Shown in pieces: positions 34,487-43,277 of a DNA stretch of 64,000 nt (the stretch's first letter is position 1; every line of letters starts with the position of its first letter). Under the pieces are notes generated by a model. That model was given only the letters and a program-made list of their open reading frames with translations. It ran no database searches and was not told the origin of the DNA. Source of the DNA: Halomonas sp. A11-A (lineage in GTDB: Bacteria; Pseudomonadota; Gammaproteobacteria; Pseudomonadales; Halomonadaceae). Made by a program: the position numbers and the translations under genes. The stretch spans positions 1 to 64,000 of the forward strand of contig NZ_QGTM01000012.1 of assembly GCF_003182195.1 (NCBI RefSeq), written 5' to 3'.

Positions 34487-35851
34487 TTACCACCTCGTCT
34501 CGAATCGCTTGCGCAGCCAGATGGCCAGCGCATTGAGGCTCAGCATCAGGCCCAGCAGCACGATGATGGCTGCCGAGGTGCGCGCCTCGAAGAAGTTGCG
34601 CAGTTCGTTGCCCTGCCACAGGTAGATCTGCACCGGCAGGGCCGTGGACTGCTCCAGGGGGGTGCCCGGCACGTTGGCGACGAAAGCGTTCATGCCGATC
34701 AGAAGCAGCGGCGCCGTCTCGCCCAGGGCCTGGGCGACACCGAGGATGGAGCCGGTCAGGATCCCCGGCAGCGCCAGCGGCAGCACGTGATGAAAGACCG
34801 TCTGCACCTTCGAGGCGCCGATGCCGAGCGCCGCCTGGCGGATCGAGCCGGGAATGGAGCGCAGCGAGGCCCGGGTGGCGATGATGATGGTGGGCAGGGT
34901 CATCAGGGTCAGCACCAAGCCACCCACCAGAGGCGCGGAGAGCGGCAGCCCCAGGTAGCCGATGAAGATCGCCGCCCCCAGCAGGCCGAAGACGATGGAG
35001 GGCACCGCCGCCAGGTTGTTGATATTGATCTCGATCAGGTCGGTCAGGCGGTTCTTCGGTGCGAACTCCTCCAGGTAGATGGCGCTGGCCACGCCGATCG
35101 GCACCGAGAGCACGATCACTACCAGCATCATGAACAGCGAGCCCATGAAGGCGCCGGCCAGGCCCGCCGAGGCCGGCGAGCTGCGCGAGTCGGTGTTGAG
35201 GAAGAGCGCGGTGCTAAAGGCGTTGGTGATCACCCCGCGGTCGAAGAGCTCGTCGGCCCACTCCCGGGTCTGGGGGCTGAGCTGCTGCTGATGATCCGGC
35301 AGGCTGCGGTCGATGTTGCCCTTCAGCCACACATCCACGTTGGCCGAGGCCAGCATCTTGACGGTGATCGTCTGCCCCAGCAACGAGGGGTCCTCGATGA
35401 AGCGGTCGCGCAGGGCAAAGCGCTCACCGGAGGTGATCAGGGCACGCAGGTCACGGGTCTGGCTCGCCTCGATCTCGCCGAGCTCGGTCTTGAGCGCCTC
35501 ATCGATGATCTGCTGCCAGTTGACCAGGCCCACCTGGCTCATCCAGGCCAGCTCGCGCTCGCGGAAGGCACTGGCGCTCTCGCCGGAGGCGCGCACCGGC
35601 TTCTCCTCGACCCGAATCAGCTCGGGGTCGAAGTGGACATCCAGATGGAAGGTGGCCTGCCAGAAGGCCGGCACCCCGCGGGAGAGGATGCTGGCGAACA
35701 GGATCAGCACCAGGCCCATGCCGGTGACCACCGCCGCCAGCCCCAGACGACGGAAGCGTCGCTCGCGGGCGTGGCGCCCCGCCAGGGAGGCCTCGATGGT
35801 TGCCAGCCGCTGGCGGCTGCGTTCTTCGATGGAGAGGGTGTCAGTGGTCAC
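34487..35851 (-). CDS. pstA: Phosphate ABC transporter permease PstA (long form)
   Basis: 454 residues, longer than E. coli PstA because a periplasmic domain of about 150 residues lies between the first and second membrane segments. The permease core has the EAA-like loop region IPGSIRQAALGIGASKVQTV and further PstA signatures SIVFGLLGAAIFIG and FLNTDS. Long forms are common in marine gammaproteobacteria and pseudomonads. It ends exactly at the pstB start and begins 6 bases after pstC. Confidence 0.93.
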   Translation of the reverse strand: MTTDTLSIEERSRQRLATIEASLAGRHARERRFRRLGLAAVVTGMGLVLILFASILSRGVPAFWQATFHLDVHFDPELIRVEEKPVRASGESASAFRERELAWMSQVGLVNWQQIIDEALKTELGEIEASQTRDLRALITSGERFALRDRFIEDPSLLGQTITVKMLASANVDVWLKGNIDRSLPDHQQQLSPQTREWADELFDRGVITNAFSTALFLNTDSRSSPASAGLAGAFMGSLFMMLVVIVLSVPIGVASAIYLEEFAPKNRLTDLIEININNLAAVPSIVFGLLGAAIFIGYLGLPLSAPLVGGLVLTLMTLPTIIIATRASLRSIPGSIRQAALGIGASKVQTVFHHVLPLALPGILTGSILGVAQALGETAPLLLIGMNAFVANVPGTPLEQSTALPVQIYLWQGNELRNFFEARTSAAIIVLLGLMLSLNALAIWLRKRFETRW

Positions 35852-35857
35852 GGGCGG

Positions 35858-37231
35858 TTACTCATATTGCTGCCGGTAGCGGCGCACCACCACCAGGGCG
35901 ATGACGTTCAGCCCCAGGGTGATGGCGAATAGCGTCAGGCCCAGGGCGAAGGCCACCAGCGACTGGGGGCTGGCGAAGTCCATGTCGCCGGTCAGCTGAT
36001 TGACGATGGTCACCGTAATGGTGGAGACCGCCTCGAAGGGGTTGGCGTGCAGCACCGGGTTGTTGCCCGCCGCCAGCACCACGATCATGGTCTCGCCGAT
36101 GGCGCGGCTGGCGGCCAGCAGGAAGGCGCCGACAATGCCCGGGAGCGCCGCCGGCAGCACCACCTGCCGAATGGTCTCCGACTTGGTGGCGCCGAGACCC
36201 AGCGCCCCGTCGCGCAGGGCCTTGGGCACCTGGGTGATGATGTCGTCGGAGAGCGAGGAGACGAACGGAATGATCATGATCCCCATCACCAGGCCCGCGG
36301 TGAGCGCGCTGGTGGCGCGGATGCTGATGCCCACCATGTCACCGAGCCCGGAGAGGAAGGGGCCGATCACGATCAGGGCGAAGAAGCCGTAGACGATGGT
36401 GGGGATGCCAGCGAGCACCTCGATCACCGGCTTGGCGACGTTGCGCAGCCAGGGCGGCGCATATTCGGCCATGTAGATCGCGGTCATCAGCCCCAGCGGC
36501 ACCGCCACCAGCAGGGCGATGGCACTGACCATCAGGGTACCCCACAGCAGCGGCAGCAGGCCGAACTCCCCTTGGCCCGTATCTCCGGAGGTGCTGAAGC
36601 GCGGATTCCAGGTGGTGCCGAAGAAGAACTCCGCCGGGCTGATAAAGCGAAAGAAGTTCATCGCCTCGCCCACCATGGAGAGCACGATGCCCACCGTGGT
36701 GAGGATGGCCACCCCGGAACAGAGCGCCAGTGCGATGGTGATCACCCGCTCCACCTGGTTGCGGGCGCGCAGCTGTGGCGAGATGCGGCCCCGGGCCAGC
36801 ACCAGGCCGGCAACGGCGGCCACGGCCATGGCGGCGATGGTGATCATGCGCCCCAGCGTCTGCAGGCTCGCCATATGGGCGGCAGCGGCCAGTTCCGTCT
36901 CACTGGGCGTGCCGGAGACGGCGCGATCGGCGGCCAGCGCCGAGACGCGGCGCAGAAAGGTGGAGAGCTCCCGCTCGCCTAGCGTGGCGATCTCGGGGGG
37001 CAGCTGGCGCACCACCAGCAGCTCCACCAGCGAGGTGCCCGCCAGACTCCAGAGCAGGAAGAGGGCAAAGGCCGGCAGGCCGCACCAGAGGGCCACCAGC
37101 ATGCCGTAGTATCCGGGACGCGAGTGCAGCCGCACTCCGTCGGTTGCCACCGTGCGACTGCGCGTCAGGCCGACCTGATAGGCCAGGGCCATGACGATCA
37201 GCAGGATGGCGATCAGTACGAGATTATTCAT
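35858..37231 (-). CDS. pstC: Phosphate ABC transporter permease PstC (long form)
   Basis: 457 residues with an N-terminal extension containing extra membrane segments and a periplasmic stretch. The core matches PstC: FGTTWNPRFS, VAVPLGLMTAIYMAEYAPPW, KPVIEVLAGIPTIVYGFFA and the coupling helix PKALRDGALGLGATKSET. It pairs with PstA in the membrane. It follows pstS by 74 bases that hold a strong hairpin. Confidence 0.94.
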   Translation of the reverse strand: MNNLVLIAILLIVMALAYQVGLTRSRTVATDGVRLHSRPGYYGMLVALWCGLPAFALFLLWSLAGTSLVELLVVRQLPPEIATLGERELSTFLRRVSALAADRAVSGTPSETELAAAAHMASLQTLGRMITIAAMAVAAVAGLVLARGRISPQLRARNQVERVITIALALCSGVAILTTVGIVLSMVGEAMNFFRFISPAEFFFGTTWNPRFSTSGDTGQGEFGLLPLLWGTLMVSAIALLVAVPLGLMTAIYMAEYAPPWLRNVAKPVIEVLAGIPTIVYGFFALIVIGPFLSGLGDMVGISIRATSALTAGLVMGIMIIPFVSSLSDDIITQVPKALRDGALGLGATKSETIRQVVLPAALPGIVGAFLLAASRAIGETMIVVLAAGNNPVLHANPFEAVSTITVTIVNQLTGDMDFASPQSLVAFALGLTLFAITLGLNVIALVVVRRYRQQYE

Positions 37232-37250
37232 CCTCTCTCCGCATCACTGC

Positions 37251-37277
37251 GCCGGGGCCCCGTGACGGGACCCCGGC
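37251..37277 (-). other. Hairpin between pstS and pstC
   Basis: GCCGGGG (37251-37257) pairs perfectly with CCCCGGC (37271-37277), with further inner pairing. No T-run follows on the minus strand. Such a stem after the binding-protein gene commonly stabilises its mRNA or attenuates downstream genes, giving more PstS than permease. Confidence 0.55.
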
Positions 37278-37305
37278 GGACGTGAGTCATCGGGCGACCC
37301 GGGCG

Positions 37306-38319
37306 TCACTCGGCGGTAACGTGGGTGCGCGCCTGGAACTGGGCCAGGGCCTCGGCCCGCTCGTCGTCATCCAGCGGGATCAGGCCGGCATCCTCCAGCG
37401 GGCTGCCGTAGCCGGAGATCATCTCGTTGAGGAAGAACTCGGTGTACTCGGCCAGGCCCGGGATCACGTCCAGGTGCTCGCCCTTCACGTAGAAGAACAG
37501 CGGGCGGGAGACCGGGTACTCGCCGGAGCCGATGGTCTCGAGGCTCGGGGTCACGCCGTCCACGGTGGCCACCTGCAGCCGGTCGCGGTTCTGGTCGTAG
37601 AAGCTCAGGCCGAAGACGCCCACCGCATCGGCCTCGGCGTCCAGGCGCGCCAGGGTCTCGGTGTAGTCGCCGGCGATCTCGATGATGCGGCCGTCGCCAC
37701 GCAGGGCGTCGCAGGCGTCGCCTTCCATCTCGTAGCTGTCGCAACCGATGTGCAGCACCTTCTCCTCGAACACCTCGCGGGTGCCGTGGTTGGAGGCCGG
37801 GATGACCAGCACGATCTCCTGGTCCGGCAGGTCGGCATCGATCTCGGACCAGCGGGTATAGGGGTTGTCGACCAGCTCACCGTCGACACGCACCTGCTGG
37901 GCGGCGGCGGCGAAGACATGGGCCGGGGTCAGGGCGAATGCGCCGCGGTCGGCGCGAGAGGCGAAGACGATGCCGTCGTAGCCGAACATCACCTCGAGCA
38001 CCTCGTTGACGCCGTTGGACTGGCAGTTCTCGAGCTCGCCGCTGCGAATGGCCCGTGAGGAGTTGGCAATGTCGATGGTGTTCTCGCCGACGCCCTGGCA
38101 GAACTGACGCAGGCCGCCGCCGGAGCCGCCGGAACCCACCACCGGGGTATTGAACTGCGGGAAGTTGTTGCCGAACTCCTCGGCCACGATGCTGGCGAAG
38201 GGCAGGACGGTGGATGAGCCGGCGATCTGGATGGTGTCACGCGCCATGGCGGCGGTGGAGAAGCCGACGGCCAGACCGGTGGCCAGGGCGAAGCCCAGGG
38301 TACGCTTGCTGACGTTCAT
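37306..38319 (-). CDS. pstS: Phosphate-binding protein PstS
   Basis: 337 residues with a signal peptide cleaved near residue 26 (AAMA-RD). The mature N-terminus IQIAGSSTVLP and the motifs VVGSGGSGGGLRQFC, IDIANSSRAI and NHGTREVFEE supply the phosphate-binding loops. It captures phosphate in the periplasm for PstCAB. Relatives in arsenic islands sometimes differ in discrimination against arsenate; that cannot be read here. A possible Pho box lies upstream. Confidence 0.93.
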   Translation of the reverse strand: MNVSKRTLGFALATGLAVGFSTAAMARDTIQIAGSSTVLPFASIVAEEFGNNFPQFNTPVVGSGGSGGGLRQFCQGVGENTIDIANSSRAIRSGELENCQSNGVNEVLEVMFGYDGIVFASRADRGAFALTPAHVFAAAAQQVRVDGELVDNPYTRWSEIDADLPDQEIVLVIPASNHGTREVFEEKVLHIGCDSYEMEGDACDALRGDGRIIEIAGDYTETLARLDAEADAVGVFGLSFYDQNRDRLQVATVDGVTPSLETIGSGEYPVSRPLFFYVKGEHLDVIPGLAEYTEFFLNEMISGYGSPLEDAGLIPLDDDERAEALAQFQARTHVTAE

Positions 38320-38417
38320 CTTGAGGATCCTCTCTGCATGGGGCCCCGGGACGGTAGGTCCAGGGGCTCTGGTTCGGCACTAACGGCCGTTTGCAGGGAG
38401 GAGTTTGCGCGTCATGG

Positions 38418-38435
38418 ATTGCAGTTCTGTGACGG
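38418..38435 (-). promoter_or_regulatory. Possible Pho box upstream of pstS
   Basis: On the minus strand CCGTCACAGAACTGCAAT matches the PhoB box consensus (two CTGTCAT-like heptamers spaced by 4) at about 12 of 18 positions, 100 bases before pstS. The match is moderate. Confidence 0.3.
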
Positions 38436-38464
38436 CAAGATGTCGGTTGCGTGTCATCCGGGGC

Positions 38465-39199
38465 TCAGACCAGCAGCCCCAGCGCCGCCAGGGTGCAGAG
38501 GGCAAGCGACGCCCCCTGGAGCAGGCGGCGGTCGAGGCGGTGAGCGACGCGCCCGGCCAGCCAGCTGCCGGCCAGCACCCCCGGCGCGAAGGTCAGCGCC
38601 AGGCCGAAGTGCCAGGCGCGGAGCAGCCCGCCAAGGCCCAGGGTGACGAGCGTCATCAGGGCGGTGACCACGAAGAAGGCCGAGAGGGTGCCGCGCAGGC
38701 GGTCCGGGGAGAAGCCGTGGAGCAGCAGCACCAGGGGCGGGCCGCTCAGCGCGGCGATGGTGCCGAAGATGCCCGAGAAGACCCCGGCGCCGAACAGGGT
38801 GGCGCGATTGACCGGCAGCCGGAAGCGGAACAGGGTCACCGCCACCGCGAAGAGCACGCTGCCGGCGATGAGCTTTTCCAGCACCGCCATGGGCGCGGCC
38901 AGCAGCAGCCAGAGTCCCAGGGCGTTGCCGGGAATCCGCCCCACCAGGGCCGTGGCGATCTCGCCCGGCTGCACCTCGCGCCAGTAGTGGCGCAGGGTGG
39001 TAAGCGCCACCGTGAAACCGAACAGCACCAGCACCACCGGCACCAGGCGCGGCTCCAGCAACAGCAGCAGCGGCGCCCCCACCACCGCCAGGCCGAAGCC
39101 GGTGGCCCGCTGCACAAAGGCCCCCAGCGCCAGCGTTGCCGCGCAGCCCAGCCAGACGGCAAGGCTCATGTCGAACCAGACCAGCAGCGCCTCAGGCAT
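38465..39199 (-). CDS. TSUP (TauE/SafE) family membrane protein
   Basis: 244 residues, about eight membrane segments in two repeats. Family features: VQRATGFGLAVVGAPLLLLL near the N-terminus and the repeat copy GTIAALSGPPLVLLLHG. Members export sulfite, sulfoacetate or related anions; the substrate here is unknown. The ATG overlaps the end of a short decayed duplicate of its own 5' end (39192-39284). Confidence 0.85.
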   Translation of the reverse strand: MPEALLVWFDMSLAVWLGCAATLALGAFVQRATGFGLAVVGAPLLLLLEPRLVPVVLVLFGFTVALTTLRHYWREVQPGEIATALVGRIPGNALGLWLLLAAPMAVLEKLIAGSVLFAVAVTLFRFRLPVNRATLFGAGVFSGIFGTIAALSGPPLVLLLHGFSPDRLRGTLSAFFVVTALMTLVTLGLGGLLRAWHFGLALTFAPGVLAGSWLAGRVAHRLDRRLLQGASLALCTLAALGLLV

Positions 39200-39284
39200 G
39201 ACAGGCCCCCAGCGCTAAGGTGACGGCGCAGCCGAGCCAGGTGCCGAGGCCCATATCGAGCCAAGCCAGCAGCGCCTCAGGCAT
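39192..39284 (-). pseudogene. 5' duplicate fragment of the TSUP gene
   Basis: A 30-codon frame starting MPEALLAWLDMGLG closely resembles the start of the intact gene (MPEALLVWFDMSLA), and the DNA of 39210-39287 aligns with 39120-39205. It ends in a TGA that overlaps the intact gene's start region. Its own ATG overlaps the stop of the upstream MFS gene in the same way. It looks like the remnant of a tandem paralogue after deletion, kept as a possible translational relay. Confidence 0.7.
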
Positions 39285-40461
39285 GGCCGGCCCGCCCCGC
39301 CAGCAGGCGCAGCCCCAGGTTGCCGACCAGGGCCGCCCCCAGCATGGTGCCTACCATGGGCCAGGGGCTGTCCACCTCGAAGGCGCCCACCAGCACCCCG
39401 GCCAGCGCCCCGCAGGAGAACTGGATGCTGCCCTGCAGGGCCGCCGCGGTGGCGCTCATGTGCTGGAAGTGGTCGAGCAGCGAGGAGATAGCGTTGGGGG
39501 CCACCAGGCCGATGGTGCCGGTGAATACCATGATCAGCGGCACCATGGTCCACAACGACGCCAGACCGCTGGCCGCCACCAGCACCAGCCCCAACGCCGC
39601 GCCCAGTTGGATGGCCAGCCCCAGGCGCAGGTTCTGCTGGGGGCTTCGCGATCTGAGCAGGCGAATATTGAGCCGGTTGGAGGCCGCCATGGCGATCACG
39701 TTGACCCCGAACACCAGCGGATAGAGCTCGGGGCCCAGCCCGAAGTGCTCGAGATAGAGGAAGGGCGAGGCGGTGATGAAGGCAAAGAGCCCCGCAAACG
39801 ACATCGAGGCGGCGCACACATAGCCCATCGCCTCGCGGTGGCACAGCACGCTCGCGTAGTTGGCCAGTACCTGGCGCGGCGAGGCGACGGGCGACCCCGG
39901 GGCCCGGGTCTCCGGCAAGCGGGTACCCAGCAACCACATCAGGAAGGCGGCATAGACCGCCAGGAAGACGAAGATCAGCCACCACTCGCCCAGATAGAGC
40001 AGGCCGCTGCCCACCAGCGGGGCCACCAGCGGGGCCAGCAGCATGATGATCGCCATGGTGGACATCACCTTGGCCGCTTCGCGGCCGCTGAAGCAGTCGC
40101 GCACGATGGCCGCCGAGTTGACCACCGTGGCCCCACCGCCCAGGGCCTGGACGAAGCGCCAGGCGAGCAGCTCGGACAGCGAGCCCACCGTGGTGATGGC
40201 CAGGCTCGCCAGCAGGAAGACCACCAGGCCGCCGAGCAGGACGGGCTTGCGGCCGATGCGATCGGAGAGCGGCCCGAACAGCAGCTGGCCGAGGGCGAAA
40301 CCGGCCAGGAAGGCGGAGAGCGAGAGCTCGGTATGGTGGATGCTGGCGCCCACGGCATCGGCCAGGGCCGCCATGGCGGGCAGGTAGGCGTCGATGGCAA
40401 AGGGCGCCAGAGCGGTGTTGGCGGCCACCAGCAGCGCCACGCGTCGGGCGTCGAGGGTCAA
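39277..40461 (-). CDS. Bcr/CflA-family MFS drug exporter
   Basis: 394 residues if the TTG at 40461 is used; AAGGAG lies 5 bases before it, while the in-frame ATGs further upstream have no such site. 12 membrane segments. DHA1 signatures: FAIDAYLPAM in segment 1 and the loop GPLSDRIGRKPVLLGG. Close relatives export bicyclomycin, sulfonamides or chloramphenicol, or have no known drug. Its stop overlaps the TSUP duplicate fragment. Confidence 0.87.
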   Translation of the reverse strand: MTLDARRVALLVAANTALAPFAIDAYLPAMAALADAVGASIHHTELSLSAFLAGFALGQLLFGPLSDRIGRKPVLLGGLVVFLLASLAITTVGSLSELLAWRFVQALGGGATVVNSAAIVRDCFSGREAAKVMSTMAIIMLLAPLVAPLVGSGLLYLGEWWLIFVFLAVYAAFLMWLLGTRLPETRAPGSPVASPRQVLANYASVLCHREAMGYVCAASMSFAGLFAFITASPFLYLEHFGLGPELYPLVFGVNVIAMAASNRLNIRLLRSRSPQQNLRLGLAIQLGAALGLVLVAASGLASLWTMVPLIMVFTGTIGLVAPNAISSLLDHFQHMSATAAALQGSIQFSCGALAGVLVGAFEVDSPWPMVGTMLGAALVGNLGLRLLAGRAGHA

Positions 40462-40598
40462 GGAGACTCCTTGGCATGTCTTGGCATGCATAGATAGGCC
40501 GCTAATCATAGCCTATCGTCGCCTTCCCTGCCGGTCCCTGTTCCCTGTCATACTGGCTTGATAGAGTGATCTTCCCCTTTCCCCAGGAGCCCTACCCC

Positions 40599-41537
40599 AT
40601 GGCCGACGACCTGCTCTCGCAACTCCGGCAGATGACCACCGTGGTCGCCGATACCGGCGACATCGACGCCATCCGCCGGTTCGAACCCACCGATGCCACC
40701 ACCAACCCCTCGCTGATCCTGCAGGCCGCCCAGCTGGAGGGGCGCCGCGAGCGCCTGGCCGAGATCGCCCGCCGCGCGACGGACCTCGATGACGCCCTGG
40801 ACGCGGTGGCGGTGGAGATCGGCAGCGAGATCAGCTCCCTGGTGCCGGGCTATGTCTCGACCGAGGTGAGCGCCAGGCTCTCCTTCGACACCGACGCCAC
40901 CCTGGCCCGGGCCCGCTCGCTGATCGAGCGCTACGCCCGCCACGGCATCGGGCCGGAGCGCATCCTGATCAAGGTCGCCGCCACCTGGGAGGGCATCCGC
41001 GCCGCCCAGCAGCTCGAGCGCGAGGGCATCCACACCAACCTGACCCTGCTGTTCAGCTTCGCCCAGGCCCAGGCCTGCGCCGACGCCGGGGTGACGCTGA
41101 TCTCCCCCTTCGTGGGGCGCATCCTGGACTGGCACAGGGCCCAGTCGCCGGACGCCGACTTCAGCGGCGACTGCGATCCCGGCGTGCAGTCGGTCAAGCG
41201 CATCTACGAGCACTACAAGGGGCACGGCTACCACACCATCGTGATGGGGGCGAGCTTTCGCAACGCCGGGGAGATCCTGGCGCTGGCCGGCTGCGACCGC
41301 CTGACCATCTCCCCTGCCCTGCTCGGCGAGCTGGCCGAGAGCCGTGGCGCCCTCGAACGCCGCCTGGTCCCGGAGGACGCCGAGACCGGCGCCCTCGAGC
41401 CTCTCGACGAAGCCGAGTATCGCTGGCAGATGAACGAGGACGCCATGGCCACCGAGAAGCTGGCCGAGGGCATCCGCAAGTTCATGGAGGACCAGCGCAA
41501 GCTGGAGGCGCTGCTGGGCGAGCTGCGCCGGGCGTAG
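40599..41537 (+). CDS. tal: Transaldolase
   Basis: 312 residues from ATG 40599 (CAGGAG upstream). Transaldolase signatures: TTVVADTGD and [10 protein letters not shown] at the start, Schiff-base lysine K125 in [13 protein letters not shown], and [15 protein letters not shown]. It transfers a dihydroxyacetone unit between sedoheptulose-7-P and glyceraldehyde-3-P in the pentose phosphate pathway. It stands alone. Confidence 0.95.
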   Translation: MADDLLSQLRQMTTVVADTGDIDAIRRFEPTDATTNPSLILQAAQLEGRRERLAEIARRATDLDDALDAVAVEIGSEISSLVPGYVSTEVSARLSFDTDATLARARSLIERYARHGIGPERILIKVAATWEGIRAAQQLEREGIHTNLTLLFSFAQAQACADAGVTLISPFVGRILDWHRAQSPDADFSGDCDPGVQSVKRIYEHYKGHGYHTIVMGASFRNAGEILALAGCDRLTISPALLGELAESRGALERRLVPEDAETGALEPLDEAEYRWQMNEDAMATEKLAEGIRKFMEDQRKLEALLGELRRA

Positions 41538-41582
41538 CGACGCGGGGGAAAAGTAGCGCGACGCGGGAGGAGAAGGCCGGGG

Positions 41583-42092
41583 TCAGTGGGGGTGGGAGGC
41601 GGCCTCCTGGGCCTCGAGCATCTCCACCAGTGGCTGGAACTCCTCCCGGTTGTGCTCGTTCATGCGCATCAGGATGCGGTGGGCCTCGAGGATGCGCTGG
41701 CGGGTCTCCTCCACGTCACAGGGGATCTCCGGCAGGTCGCATAGCTCGCAGACCTCGGTGATGGGCGCCTCCACCTGGGTGAAGTAGCGGGCGAAGCCCA
41801 TCACGTCCAGCATGCGCTGGATGTCGGGGTTGTCGGCGACGATGGTGGGACGCTCGGCCAGGCGGCCATCCACCGCCATGGCCACCTTGGCCAGGAAGCC
41901 CAGTGCAGTGGAGTCCACGTTGGTGGCGTCGCGCAGATCGATGATCAGCGTCTTGAGCCCCGGCGTCTCGGCGAGCTGCTGGGCCTGACGGTCCAGGGTC
42001 GCACAGAGGGTCAGGCGCACATCGCCGCACAGCTTGAGGACGAAGACACCGGCGTCGAATGCCGCCTTGACGCGTCCTTCAGGAATCAACAT
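41583..42092 (-). CDS. STAS-domain anti-sigma factor antagonist (HsbA-like)
   Basis: 169 residues from ATG 42092 (a TTG two codons upstream is possible). An anti-anti-sigma STAS domain covers about 1-105, with the phosphorylatable serine S61 in NVDSTALGFLA. A Cys-containing linker (CELCDLPEIPC) and helical tail follow. It overlaps the phosphatase gene by 14 bases. The pair resembles HsbR/HsbA of Pseudomonas, which switch between an anti-sigma factor and a diguanylate cyclase. The target here is unknown. Confidence 0.83.
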   Translation of the reverse strand: MLIPEGRVKAAFDAGVFVLKLCGDVRLTLCATLDRQAQQLAETPGLKTLIIDLRDATNVDSTALGFLAKVAMAVDGRLAERPTIVADNPDIQRMLDVMGFARYFTQVEAPITEVCELCDLPEIPCDVEETRQRILEAHRILMRMNEHNREEFQPLVEMLEAQEAASHPH

Positions 42093-43266
42093 TGCCAAAT
42101 CCGCTCAACATCATGATGGTCAGGTCGTCGGGCAGTGCCTCGATGGCCGTATCCGTACCGACATCGTCACCGCTGGCCAGATGGCCGAGGGCCAGACTGG
42201 CCCGCAGGTCCTCCAGCGTCTCGCTGGCCAGCACCCGCTGCTCGAGCTCCCTGAGCCGCATGTCGAGCGTTTCGCCCGGCAGGCATTCCAATACTCCATC
42301 CGAACACAGCCACAGGCGGAAGTTCTCGGGCAGCGAACACCCCAGGGTGGGGTAGTCGGCACCGGGAAACAGCCCTACCGGCATGCCCTCGCCGGGCAGT
42401 GGCCTGACCTCGCCATCCGCCACCAGCAGGGGCATCGGCAGCTGTGCGCCCAGCGAATAGTGCAGATAGCGGCGCTCGAGGTCAATGACCCCGACGAACA
42501 GGGTGGCATGCTTGCCGATCCCGGTGTCCAGCAGTTCACGGTTCAGGTCGTTCAGCCAGCGCGGTGGCAGGGCCTCGGGCGCGGTGCCGTCCCACTCGCC
42601 CTGCCAGCGGTTGGCCAGGTACTTGAGCAGCACGGTGACGAAGGCCGAGGAGGTACCATGGCCAGAGACATCGGCAAAATAGAACAGCAGATGGCGCTCG
42701 TCCAGGCGCTGGAAATCCAGGAAATCGCCGGAAAGATAGAGCCAGGGGGCGAACCAGTAGTCGCAGGTGACCCCTCCCGAGGTCTGGGGACGCGGCGGCA
42801 GCAGCTTGCGCTGGATCTGGCCGCCGGCCTGCTGGTCGAGGCGCAGCATCGCCAGGTGGGTCTCCAGGCTCTCGTTGAGCTCCTCGAGGCGCGCCTGATC
42901 CTCGCGCCGCGCCTCTTCCAGGCGGCGCAGCTCGATCACCTTGCGGATCATCCGCCGCAGCAGCTGACCGTGGCGCAGCGGCTCGACGATGTAATCCACC
43001 AGGCCCGCATCCACCGCGGAGAGCAGCCCGGGGAACTCGCGGCTGTCGCTGACCACCAGGGTCGGCAGGCGCTCGCAGAGCGGCGCCCACTGCTCCTCGG
43101 AGAGCGCCCGCGCATGGGCCACCACCAGCGAGACCTCCGGGGGCAGCTCATCGGGGCTGTCGGCGGCGATCACCGCCAGGCCGTCACGGGCGATGGTCTC
43201 GGCCAGGGCGTTGCGCGCCGGGCCGGGGGCATCGATCACACCGATCAGCTGCTTGGGACGATCCAT
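42079..43266 (-). CDS. Degenerate-receiver PP2C (SpoIIE-type) phosphatase
   Basis: 395 residues. N-terminal receiver-like domain (1-115), a coiled coil (about 112-150) and a PP2C phosphatase (about 155-390) with metal-binding aspartates in LSGDFLDF, FADVSGHG, CSDGVLE and DDLTIMML. The receiver lacks its key residues: alanine (A50) replaces the phosphoacceptor aspartate and glutamate (E95) the conserved lysine, so it cannot be phosphorylated classically. It probably dephosphorylates the STAS partner. It lies 11 bases behind mlaA. Confidence 0.87.
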   Translation of the reverse strand: MDRPKQLIGVIDAPGPARNALAETIARDGLAVIAADSPDELPPEVSLVVAHARALSEEQWAPLCERLPTLVVSDSREFPGLLSAVDAGLVDYIVEPLRHGQLLRRMIRKVIELRRLEEARREDQARLEELNESLETHLAMLRLDQQAGGQIQRKLLPPRPQTSGGVTCDYWFAPWLYLSGDFLDFQRLDERHLLFYFADVSGHGTSSAFVTVLLKYLANRWQGEWDGTAPEALPPRWLNDLNRELLDTGIGKHATLFVGVIDLERRYLHYSLGAQLPMPLLVADGEVRPLPGEGMPVGLFPGADYPTLGCSLPENFRLWLCSDGVLECLPGETLDMRLRELEQRVLASETLEDLRASLALGHLASGDDVGTDTAIEALPDDLTIMMLSGFGNVDS

Positions 43267-43277
43267 GGTAGGGGGCC

